In this document: positions 36,821 to 47,413 of the stretch, piece after piece
Position numbering within the stretch: the first letter of the stretch is position 1
Layout of the letters: each line of letters starts with the position of its first letter
Source of the DNA: Steromphala cineraria
Taxonomy: Eukaryota; Mollusca; Gastropoda; Trochida; Trochidae
Assembly (NCBI GenBank): GCA_916613615.1
Contig: OU744721.1
Span: forward strand, 55,128,747-55,192,746
Direction: 5' to 3'
Length of the DNA stretch: 64,000 nucleotides
The notes under the pieces: model-generated
What the model was told of the DNA's origin: nothing
The model's input: the letters and a program-made list of their open reading frames with translations, nothing else
Database searches by the model: none
Translations under genes and position numbers: made by a program

Positions 36821-37156
36821 AGGGGCAGTAGCACGTTTTTTGATAATTTTATAGTTTAAAATTTTCACTTATAATTGTAAGGTAATGGTAAATGTATTAT
36901 TTTGACAGTGTCAAAAATCTCATTACATAAGCCAATCTTCCATAGTCAGAGGACAAGGTATGAGGATTGACATAACATCCATTGGCGGCCATTTTTTGTG
37001 AACACCTTTAATTCATTTTGTGTAAGAAAAAGGAATCGCATGGCTAAACTTAACGTTATATATTTGAATTATTACTGTTTCATTTAGTTTGAATACATTG
37101 TCTTTCAATTGGAACCATTTATTTTCATTTTCCTGACATCACCTTATATTCACCCT
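36821..37156 (+). mobile_element. TTAA MITE, right TIR core deleted
   Basis: The left end AGGGGCAGTAGCACGTTTTT is intact after TTAA. The right end reads CACCCTTTAA, having lost the CGTGCTACTG core. Confidence 0.85.
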
Positions 37157-37635
37157 TTAAGTGTGTTCACTTTCCTGTGTATTCTAGTGCAAACGTCATG
37201 TAAGTTTGAATGTCTTTGAGGCATGCTAGCATTCAAAATTGAAACGGATCATGTTGAACTTCACTACATAATTAAAGATTCATGCTGCGTTAACATATTC
37301 GTATGTCATACCTAACAGATAACCGTAACAATTGTGGCAGGTTATTGAAGTGACCAGGGGTTCAATTTCGAAAACACCATGTTTTATTTTTCTCTACAAA
37401 ATCCTTATTAAGTGATCAACAGCTTAAGGCCAATTTCATTTTGTTCCTTTCGACTAGTCATATTTTCCTGTGCACTGAGTCAGTGTAATTTTGCTGATTT
37501 TTTTATCAGGGAGTCTATATGGAATATTTTAATCAAAAATATAGAAAATCGTATTTCAAAGATAAGACCCAAAATTTTAAAATCCTGCACCAGTGACCAG
37601 ACAATTACAAAATAAGGTTGAGAATGGTTATTTAA

Positions 37636-37991
37636 AGGGGCAGTAGCACGTTTTTTGATAATTTTATATTTTAAAATTTTCACTGATAATTGTAAGTTAA
37701 TGCTAAATGTATTATTTTGACAGTGTCAAAAATCTCATTACATAATCCAATAATCCATAGTCAGAGGACAAAGTATGAAGATTCACATAAAATCCATTGG
37801 CGGCCATTTTGTGTGAACACCTTTGATTTATTTTGTGTAAGAAAAAGGAATCACATGGCTACGCTTTACGTTATATATTTGAATTATTACTGCACCTTTT
37901 AGTTTAAATACATTGTCTTTCAATTGGAATCATTAATTTTCATTTTCCTGACATCACCTTATGTTCCCCCTATAAACGTGCTACTGCCTCT
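37636..37991 (+). mobile_element. TTAA MITE, near full length
   Basis: Left AGGGGCAGTAGCACGTTTTT and right CGTGCTACTGCCTCT with TTAA outside both. The interior carries the family's TTGGCGGCCATTTTGTGTG block. Confidence 0.9.
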
Positions 37992-38149
37992 TTAAAGGTC
38001 TGTTTATTCCAGAATAAAATTTACTCATGTCAAAGCATGCGTTCACATGGCACACTATTTTATTATCTAAATAAAACTATATACTCGTGTAAGTTATTGT
38101 GTCCATATGAAAACGGCTGAAACAAATACTTGTTTCTTTTAGGTAAATC

Positions 38150-38300
38150 TTGAAAATTCATACTTTGTCCTCTGACTGTGGATGATTGACTTGTGTTCTG
38201 AGATTTTTTACCCTGTCAAAAAAATACATTTAGCATGAACTAACAATTATCAGTGAAAAATTTTGATTATAAAATTATCAAAAAACGTGCTACTGCCCCT
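38150..38300 (-). mobile_element. TTAA MITE, half copy
   Basis: Only one end remains: CATACTTTGTCCTCTGACTG through AACGTGCTACTGCCCCT, then TTAA at 38301-38304. Confidence 0.8.
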
Positions 38301-40926
38301 TTAAAGATGTAGTAAAGGATTTGTCTAAATTGTACAAATACCCCTGGAGTGGTCATGTAAACATTCATCTATTCATATATATATATTTATATTTATATCT
38401 ATATGTAGCTTTCTCCTTCTATGCCAAAAGATGCAAGCAATGATCATATTTAGTGCTAAACTATCACCTACATCTAGTTTGTCCAAAAGTAGTGAAATAT
38501 GTATTCAATTTTGTTATTCCGCTACATTCAAACATAGCGGAAGAAAGCATATGTTTAGAAAATTTAATGTTCGAATTACTGCATTCTTTAAAAAAAATGC
38601 TCTTTTTTTTAATCAAAGGTAAAGTAATATTGTAATGCAAATGATAAAGCTATTACAATTACGAGATGCTTGTCAAAATAATGTTATGCATAAGATAAAT
38701 GATTGCTCAATTACAAGATGACGATTATCAAAATAAAGTAGAAACTTATTCTAAATAGTATCGCACATAGTTCATTTTGTACATTATTTCTCCTTGAAGA
38801 CTTAATGTGCCAAAGGAAAAACGGGAGAACTAAAGGAATGTATATGTTTGTATACCAAAGGTATTTTATTATCAATATCTTTAGGACTTCTGTACTTTGG
38901 TCTCATGTCCAAATACACTCAATAAGCCCTGTTCTGTAAGCAATTATCAATCATGTAGGAGTAAAGGTCTATTTTCGATTGAGTTCCATATCATTTTTCG
39001 AATTTAATCGTAAGCTTTATAGAAAACTAATATCAGTACCTTATAATCAAATATCTGCGTGGGCTGGTTCATGTGTTACCATTTACGGTTTCTGTTACCG
39101 TCATACCAAGGAACAAACAGGGTAACGTCATCGCTTCTACCTGCAATTAACTCTAAGAATAGCTTAGCTTATTTTGATGCTTGTTTTTGAACTACATCAC
39201 TATTTGTGGAACCTTCTGATAAACGTAAGACTTTATAGCAACTAACCACTATGATATTGTTACAGCCTCCCCCACGCTATGTAAAGGTCAAATGTTCCAA
39301 TTTCTTTTAACATAATAATCAAAGATGAAGTGTTCTAATGCGATGCGGAGGAGGTTTATTGCTTATGACTCAGTGATTTCAGGGATTGAGTTTGATTTAA
39401 AAATCGTACTTTGGTACAATTTTACAATATTTTTATATTGTTAATTTTCCTTTTTTTCAGTTGACGTATGAAAAGATTTTTTCAATAGCTACAATGTCAA
39501 TTAATGTCAAAATTAAATTTTTATTAAGAATGGGATTATATTCAATACTTTAAGCAAAGTTGATATTTTTATCATGTTAAAATTACACAATGCATTTCAA
39601 GTAAAGAGATTTACATTTTCCACCTCAGGGAACCAGGTAATAAATATGACCTATCAAAAATGTATCATTATTTTCTTTCAACTAAATGGTGGTAAACCAA
39701 TATCATCAAACCAGACTCAAAACTTCTGATCTGAGTACTGTTCGATAGGGTTCGTGTCATGTGACTTGTCTGTGATCTATCACCTACTTTGTTTCAGTTA
39801 TCAGAGGGCCGCTGAAATATCAAATTGGACCAACTCACCTCGTTGCTGATTGGCTAAGTGAGATTTGAAATGTGTCTTTAATTACTCCTTCTCATGATGA
39901 CAAGTAAAACTATTATATTCCTATGGCCTATCAGTTAAATGGAGCCTGATGCGAGTTCAAAACCAATTAAGGTACACCACATGTTTTTTAAGACTATCTT
40001 ATTCGGGTTTCAAACGTTCAATATAAAATGTAATTAAGTTGAATATGTACTTATTTGAATTTAAAGATATCACCGAGCTTTAATATACTAAATGTATTTC
40101 CATAATGAATTTTCAATGAATATCAAATTTAACTCCAGTCATGCATTTCAACGTAGCCGTATCAACATGTTCCAATTACAAGAATACTGTATATATTTCC
40201 CAATAAACATCATAAACAACATGTGTGATCTATAAAATAACATCAAAGTAATTGACGCTTGCCAGATGTGTACACCAGCTGAAGATTGTAAGAAAGTTGT
40301 CACTACCTAAACTGAAATTGGGAATAACAAATAACACGAATGTAGTCATTTCATGTGTCACATCAGGAGTTGAAGTATTTGTAATGTAAATTATTGAATA
40401 TTCACATATTTTGTATAAAAATGTGAACAATAGAAAATTGAAAATTATTCTACTACTATCTATCATACTGTATCTACTTATTATGTTTCTTGAAATGACT
40501 CCAACCAAAACTGTGTTTGGGACAATTCCAGAGTGGAAGAAACAAAACTTCTAAGCATATGAATGACTATATTTGACTTGAGACCAACGATTACCAATAA
40601 GTTTTTATAACGTTTTATTCAAATCGCATCTACTCTATTTGTCGGCTGTTTGTATACATTCCTTCCCAAGAATACATTGTTCAGGTAGAATCAATGTTAT
40701 TGGACGCTCGATGTACTGACCTTTTCGTATTGCCCAAAAACATTAAAAGGGTATCCAATTAAAAGTTGTACAGTGATTGTAAGCATCTTATTGCTTGTCA
40801 CTGATTGAACAACTCTTCGACGCTTCATTAAAGCGCTTAAGAGTCCCAAATAACCTTCCCACAGATGTATTTGCATCAATGTACTTGAAGATTTCTAGTA
40901 TGTCTTGAATTACTCAATTGCATTTT

Positions 40927-41019
40927 CAATCTAGTTTAAATTAGCTGTAATGTTATCGTCCCCTAAGTCCTTACGTTACTTAGGGGACGATAACATTACA
41001 GCTAGTTTTAACTAGATTG
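40927..41019. mobile_element. Minimal hairpin copy of the 5.2-kb foldback family
   Basis: CAATCTAGTTTAAATTAGCT pairs with AGCTAGTTTTAACTAGATTG; the arms meet over a loop at CCTTACGTT. Same terminal sequence as the 420-bp foldback at 5159. Flanks TGCATTTT and GGCATTTT look like an 8-bp duplication. Copy B of the segmental duplication has nothing like it. Confidence 0.8.
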
Positions 41020-42263
41020 TGGCATTTTAAGTTTTTAAGTAAAGTAAATTCTGATTTGAAATTCGTGAGAAACATAAAATGACGTCATTAAAAACATCCT
41101 AAGAGATAAGACACTGCTTTTGGATCTGTGTTGAATCACGCATTGGCATTTTTAGTATTAAAGTAAAGTTAATTATGAATTGAAAGTCGTAAGCAACATT
41201 AAAATAAGCACAGGCAAATTTCATCCCTGGTAACTTTTAAATGCTTGAGTGCTTATTTGGGGTTGAGAGCACCAAAGTTTCATAGAATATTGCCGTTTAA
41301 AGGCGTTGTTTATCTCAAGCTTTTATATATTTTGTTGTTGTTTGAAGGATCATTACACAGTAGTGACATGTATCTTTTAATCGTCAGTTGAGTCTGGTAA
41401 AAAATCTAATCAAATCATGTCATGATGAGGCGTTTATCATCAAAAAGTTTCAGAAAACGTCCGTAAACTTGATATAAACCTTTTGATGCGTTTTGCAAAT
41501 AGCTTGACAGCACTTGAAACACATTTCAAACGCTTTCACTTTTTGTAAACTAAAAAAATATGAGCACATTGATATTTTCCATTCCTTTTTACCATCAATG
41601 GTGATTTAAATTAAGTGGTCAAGCAAATTCATTACAGCTTAAATTTGTAGATCACTTAGGATCATTAGTCACAATGTATGCTTCTTATTACAGCAGAAAT
41701 TCTGACTCACTTGAACATCATCTAAATATTCACAGAACCCCATTCTTTCAGCTTGTTAAAATAAAAGAACAAGAACTCTCAAGATACAGAAAATTAAAAA
41801 TTATCAAACTATTCCCATCAATTCAAAACGACAGTCTAGCATATATCTATACCCTCGAATTGGTTAACTTTTTATCGATGCATTATAATCATTATTATCA
41901 TTGATCACTTTTTCTTTTCAGCAATAACATAATTAAATTTAAAATTAAAATTCTTTTTCTTCACAAAAATTTTGATATAAATTTTATAAGATAATAAAAA
42001 CTAAATTTGCATTATTTATTGAATGTAATCAGTAGACAGGTGAGACATTTGAGAAAAAGAATTTTCGAATTATCGATTAAAAATACATTTTTTTTCTTCA
42101 GATATATCTATGAAAGAAATATTGAAATATTTGACAACTAAGGTCAACATATATCTATTTCTAACCAAGACAGAGTGAGTCATTGCAGGCACGCCTTCGT
42201 AGTAAAGACATAAAAGTGCTGACATTTATCTAGTTACAGACAACTAATTTCATTCCAATTTAA

Positions 42264-42618
42264 AGGGGCAGTAGCACGTTTTTTGATAATTTTATATTTT
42301 AATTTTTTTACTGACAATTGTAAGTTAATGTTGAATGTATTATGTTAACAGTGTCAAAAATCTCATAACACAAACCAATCATCCATAGTCAGAGGACAAA
42401 GTATGAAGATTCACATAAAATCCATTTTTGGCCATTTTTGTGAACACCTTTAATTCATTTTGTGTAAGAAAAAGGAATCGCATGGCTAAACTTTATGTTA
42501 TATATTTGAATTATTACTGCTCAATTTAGTTTAAACACATTGTCTTTCAATTGGAACCATTAATTTTCAATTTGCTGACATCACCTTATATCCCCCCTAA
42601 AAACGTGCTACTGCCCCT
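42264..42618 (+). mobile_element. TTAA MITE with a paralogous empty site
   Basis: 355 bp between TTAA at 42260-42263 and 42619-42622. Copy B of the host duplication reads CATTCCAATTTAAGGCG at 47220-47234 where copy A reads CATTCCAATTTAA, the element, then TTAAGGCG. The target duplication is therefore TTAA, seen directly. Confidence 0.92.
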
Positions 42619-42929
42619 TTAAGGCGCAAATACGTTAATCACATAAAATTACGACAGCGGTTTTTTACTGCCAAATGGAATGCTGTCACTTTTTAAAATT
42701 CAAATTTAATTAATATTTTAACAAAATATATTAAATTTTATAAACTTTAATAATGTTTCTTTTCAACTACTGATTGTTCATTACATAAATATTATGGTTC
42801 CTGCCTGGTTAGTCGAAATAATAATGTCAAATTTATATCGATAGGATAATGGAGCCTTTTCCACACTTTCTAAGACATGCTCAAAGTATTACTGATATCG
42901 TTACCGAAGGATTTTACTTTCACATCTGC

Positions 42930-43105
42930 TACTCAGCACTAATTGGGACCATGTAGGTCTGTGCGTCCAGTTTTCAGGTACCCAATACCCTGATGAAATG
43001 TGTATGAAGTGCCTTGCCGAAAGACAAAACACAGGATGTACCCATGTCAAAAATTCTGCTGTCTCCACTGGGATTCGAAACAGGGTCTTATTGTGACAAT
43101 AACCA
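42930..43105 (-). repeat. SINE-like repeat with a B-box-like sequence, copy 1
   Basis: GACCATGTAGGTC, CAGGTACCCAA, TGATGAAATGTG-ATGAAG and CTCCACTGGGATTCGAA in order. Reversed, the last block gives a sequence like GTTTCGAATCCCAGTGG, similar to a tRNA B box. No A box found. Its partner at 50.7 kb is the same locus in the segmental duplicate. Confidence 0.5.
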
Positions 43106-43639
43106 GTGTTGAAAACTTCTGGATTTGACTATCAAGTACCTATTAATATGTTTAGCAAAGGGAAGTAATAAAGTGAATACCCCTTCACTCTTTAATAATT
43201 GATTTATAAATTAATTGCATGATATTTGCACCAATAAACTCTAACAAGTGAACAAACGTATGTACGCAAGTGTATGTGGTAACTGTAGTAGGTGGAGTGT
43301 GGGTTTATAAAATGATATATAGGCCTATATTTTAGAAGATGAATGTTAGATAAATCTTAACTTACAAATATTGAGTCTTAATTAGATTCTTATTTAATCC
43401 TAGCATGTTATTTGAATCTTTGATCTTTAAATTTTCTAGAAATACCAAAAAGACAAAGTATTTGTTTTATCCCATACGAAAACTTATACGAGTATTTAAT
43501 TAACGAGTATTAATTAATAAATACATATTTAAGATAAATAACTATGGGTTCCGTGTGAACATATTTGTTAACGCGTATGAGTAAATTCTTTCCTGGAATA
43601 CGAAGACTTCAAAGATCTAGTAAAAGTAACCCTTTTTTT
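43106..43639. other. AT-rich spacer between the duplicate copies
   Basis: No gene seen. The block 43465-43610 (ACGAAAACTTATACGAGTAT...GAGTAAATTCTTTCCTGGAA) is an inverted relative of 38015-38125, so a small palindromic repeat may lie at each duplication edge. Confidence 0.4.
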
Positions 43640-43866
43640 ATTTAAGTTGTAGAAATACTCCTGGAGTGATCGTGTAAAAAGAGATTGCCTAGGTGAGTAT
43701 TCATTGTTTTCGGCCAAAATGTAATTCTCTACCGCATTTCACAAAGTTTATGCCAAATTTCTCAAGAGATGATCATATTTAGTACTTAAAATATCATCCG
43801 AATCTAATTTGCCACCAAGTAGTGAGATATATATCCTATTATTCCAAGTCATAGGATCTATAAGTA

Positions 43867-44215
43867 AACAAGAGCCATCAGGAGAGATGTCCAGAAAGTT
43901 GAAAATCCCAAAAGGTACAAATACATGTGATGATAAGTCAGTATACCAAGTTTCGTTCAGCTAGGCCAAACTGTTTTTCAGTTCTGCTCCGGAAAAATAT
44001 TTCTAAGTTGCGCTTCCATGAAAACCGGGAACATTCCAGGAACTTGAATACCCCAAAAGGCACAACTATATGCGATATTTAATCAATATACCAGGTTTCA
44101 TTGAGCTAGCTGTAACGGTTTTCAAATTCTGCTCCGGAAACAATGTGATCACAGACAGACAGACGAACTGACGAACGGACAGACCCCCCCTTCCATGCTG
44201 TGGTGATAAAAAGCA
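43867..44215 (+). repeat. Dispersed repeat with TTCTGCTCCGGAAA units
   Basis: Two internal units, each with AAAAGGYACAA-TA, TATACCAGGTTTC-type and TTCTGCTCCGGAAA blocks, ending in ACAGACAGACAGACGAACTG. Absent from copy A, so inserted after the duplication. Family not identified. Confidence 0.6.
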
Positions 44216-45911
44216 TAATAACTAGGAAATTTTATGTTTGAATTAAGGCATTCTTTCTCAAATATAGCGGCTATTTTAGTTATTAAAGGGTTAGTTATAA
44301 TGCTTTGTAAAGATAATACTACGCTCAATTACAAGATGATGATTTTCAAGATAAATGCAGAAACTTATTCTAACTAGTATACAGTAACAGTGTATTTTGT
44401 ACCCTATTTCTATTTGAAGACTAAATGTGCCAAAGGAATCACGGGAGACCTAAAACAATGTATATGTTTGTATACCAAAGGTATTTTATTATCACAATCT
44501 TTACGACCACTGTGCTATTGGTCATATGGCCAAATCATGTACATAATAAACCAATTTCTTTAAACATATAAAAAAAGGTGTAGTGTTTTAATGCGATGCG
44601 GAGGAGGTTAATTGCTTATGACTCGGTGATTTCAGGGATTGAGTTTTGATTTTAAAAAAACAAAACTACTTCGGTACGATTTAAAATATTCTATATTGTT
44701 AATTTTTCTTACGTTTTCTTTTTCAATTGACGTATTAAAACATCTTTTCAATATCTACATTTCATTATAATGTCAAAATTAATTTTTTATTAAGAATAGG
44801 ATTATATTTAAAACTTTAAGCAAAGTTGATATTGTTATCATGTTAAAATTACACATTGCATTTCAAGTAAAGAGATATACATTTTTCACCTCAGGGAACC
44901 AGATAATAAATATGACCTTTCAAATATGCATCATTATTTTCTTTCAACTAAATGGCAGTAAACCAATATCATCAAATCAGACAAAGCAAATCACTCGTGC
45001 GACTCAAATCTTCTGATCTGAGTACTGTTCGATAGGGTTCGTGTCAAGTGACTTGTCTGTGACTTATCACCTACTTTGTTTCAATAATCAGAGGCCCGCT
45101 GAAATATCAAATTCGACCAACTCACCTCGTTGCTGATTGTGTTAGTGTACTTGAAATGTGTCTTAAATTACTTCCTCTCATGTTAAGAGATGCATAGCAA
45201 AAGTCAAATATGATGACAAGTAAAACTCTTATATGCCTATGTCCTATCAGTTAAATGGAGCCTGATGCGAGTTCAAAATCATTTAAAGGTACACCGTAGT
45301 TTTTATAACTTATTATGGTTTCAAACGTTCCAAAATAGAAAATGTAACTAAATTCAATATGTACTTATATGAATTCAAAGATATCCCCAGCTTCCATATA
45401 CTAAATGTATTTCCATAATGAATTTGCAATGAATATCGAACTCCATTCATGCATATATATGTAGCCGTATCAAGTTGACTATCAACACGTTCAAATTATA
45501 AGAATGTTATATATATTTACCCACGAACATCATAAACAACATATGTGATCTATAAAAGAACATCAAAGTAATTGTGCTTGCCAGATGTGTACAACAGCTG
45601 AAGATCGTAAGAAAGTTGTCACAATCTAAACTGAAATTGCTAAAAACAAGTCACACAAATGAAGTCCTTTAATGTTGGACATCAGGAGTTGAAGTATTTG
45701 TAACGTAGATTATTGAATATTCACATATATTGTATAAAAATGGGGACAATTGAAAATTAATCTACTTCTATCTATCAAACTGTATCTACCTATTATGTTT
45801 CTTGAAATGACTCCAACCAAAGCTGTGTTCGGGACAATTCCACAATGGAAGAAACAAAACTTTTAAGCAGCATGAATGCCTATACCTGAATGCGATTACG
45901 CTTTCTCTTAA

Positions 45912-46032
45912 AGGGGGTCTCCAACTTCTAATTTTTAACTTACAGTGTTTTATTAGCGAGGCCCCGAGAGGGTCGGAGAGGGCCTCGCTAATAAAACACT
46001 GGAAGTTAAAAATTAGAAGTTGGAGACCCCCT
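45912..46032. mobile_element. TTAA-flanked near-perfect hairpin (121 bp)
   Basis: AGGGGGTCTCCAACTTCTAA at the left pairs with TTAGAAGTTGGAGACCCCCT at the right. Arms of about 53 bp differ at one position, around a loop near CGAGAGGGTCGGAGA. TTAA at 45908-45911 and 46033-46036. Only in copy B. Open frames running through it on the minus strand are artefacts of the palindrome. Confidence 0.88.
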
Positions 46033-47413
46033 TTAATGTTATATTTAAATCTGATATAGTCTATTTGTTTGGCTGTTGGTATGCACTCGTTCACAAGAAT
46101 ACATTGTTCAGGTGGAATCAATGTTATTGGGCTTCTCAATACACTGACAACTTGACCTTTATGTATTGACCAACAAAGTTTGAAATGGTGTCCCATTTTA
46201 AAGCTGTACAGTGATTGTTAGCATCTCAAGGCTTGTCACAGATTAAGACCTTCCCACAGATGTATATATGTACTTTGAAATCAGACTGAAGAAACTGTTC
46301 GTTTGGTGACGTCATCCTAAAATATTCCTGTAGGATAAGACTCTCCTTTTTGGTACTGGCATTGGCATTTTTAGTATTATAGTACATAACATCATGAATT
46401 GAAAGTCGTAAGAAATAAGCACCTGGTATTTTCGCTCCGTTGAATTTGGAATGTTAAAAATGTTTTTAAAATATCGCCTTTATAAGATGATCTTTATCTC
46501 AAGTTTTCATATTTTAGTTTTGTAGTCAGAAATAAAACCATACCTATATATCATATCACTCTGTAAAAAAAAATGAAAAAATCCATGAATAATTGTGCAT
46601 ATACGGCTAATGTTGATGAAATTATTTTGAGTCTATTATATTTTTAATATTCCATTCTGAAAACAATATTTAAATGCGAGACAGAAGGTACATAACTCAC
46701 TTTATTTTTCTCAGCAATAACATAAAAAGAATTTGAATTATATTTCCTTTTCTTCACGATATTTTCTTATCTTATTTAAAAAAATGACATTATCAAAAAT
46801 AGATATAACATACATTGTGTAACCAATGTATTCGGGAAATGGTGACACATTTGAGAAATAAGGGAATTATCGATTTAGAATAAATATCAATGGAAGAAAT
46901 ATTGAAATATTTAAAATTAAAATTCCTTTTCTTCACAAAAATTTGATATAAATTTTATAAGATTACAAAAACAAAATTTGCATTATTTATTAAATGTAAT
47001 CAGTAGACAGGTGAGACATTTGAGAAATAGAATTTCCGAATTATCGATTAAAAATACATATTTTTTTCAGATATATCTATGAAAGAATTATTGAAATATT
47101 TGACAACTAAGGTCAACATATATCTAATTTTAACCAAGACAGAGTGAGTCATTGCAGGCACGCCTTCGTATTAAAGACATAAACGTGCTGACATTTATCT
47201 AGTTACAGACAACTAATTTCATTCCAATTTAAGGCGTAGATAGGTGAGTTGTATTAACCACGACGACAGTTTCTTGCAACTAAATCCAATATTGCTACTT
47301 ATAAACTTAACTTTTTAAAAACATTAATGGACTTAAATGATGTTTCCTTTCAACTTCAGATTGTTCATAACTTAAGAATGATGGTTCGTGCCTGAATAGT
47401 GGAAGTAATAATA

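Larger units (their letters stand above)
36345..37995. repeat. Tandem duplication of an 820-bp unit ending in a TTAA MITE
   Basis: CTGCGTATTCTAGTGCAAAC, GGCATGCTAGCATTCAAAAT, CCAGGGGTTCAATTTCGAAA and CTTTCGACTAGTCAT recur in the same order at 36360-36820 and 37165-37635, each followed by a TTAA MITE (36821-37156 and 37636-37991). A third, diverged copy of the non-MITE part is at 57.4 kb. Confidence 0.85.
38306..43105. repeat. Segmental duplication, copy A
   Basis: Shares long collinear blocks with 43640-50930. Anchors: GTTTGTATACCAAAGGTATT (38847 / 44468), GCGATGCGGAGGAGGTT (39340 / 44592), CTGAGTACTGTTCGATAGGG (39732 / 45019), GCTTGCCAGATGTGTACA (40258 / 45576) and GTAATCAGTAGACAGGTGAG (42026 / 46999). 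No coding pattern is conserved between copies. Copy A alone has the hairpin at 40.93 kb, the MITE at 42.26 kb and about 350 bp at 38.94-39.29 kb. Confidence 0.85.

Noticed and set aside
37412..37902. Paired open frames on both strands that recur at several loci (also 36.6, 52.6, 55.2, 60.4 kb)
   Set aside because: They follow copies of the TTAA MITE and its flank; the recurrence comes from the repeat, not a gene family.
41674..41904. 76-residue open frame in duplication copy A
   Set aside because: Not conserved in copy B and without recognisable similarity.
45786..46196. 136-residue minus-strand open frame
   Set aside because: It runs through the 121-bp palindromic hairpin; the other duplicate copy does not preserve it.
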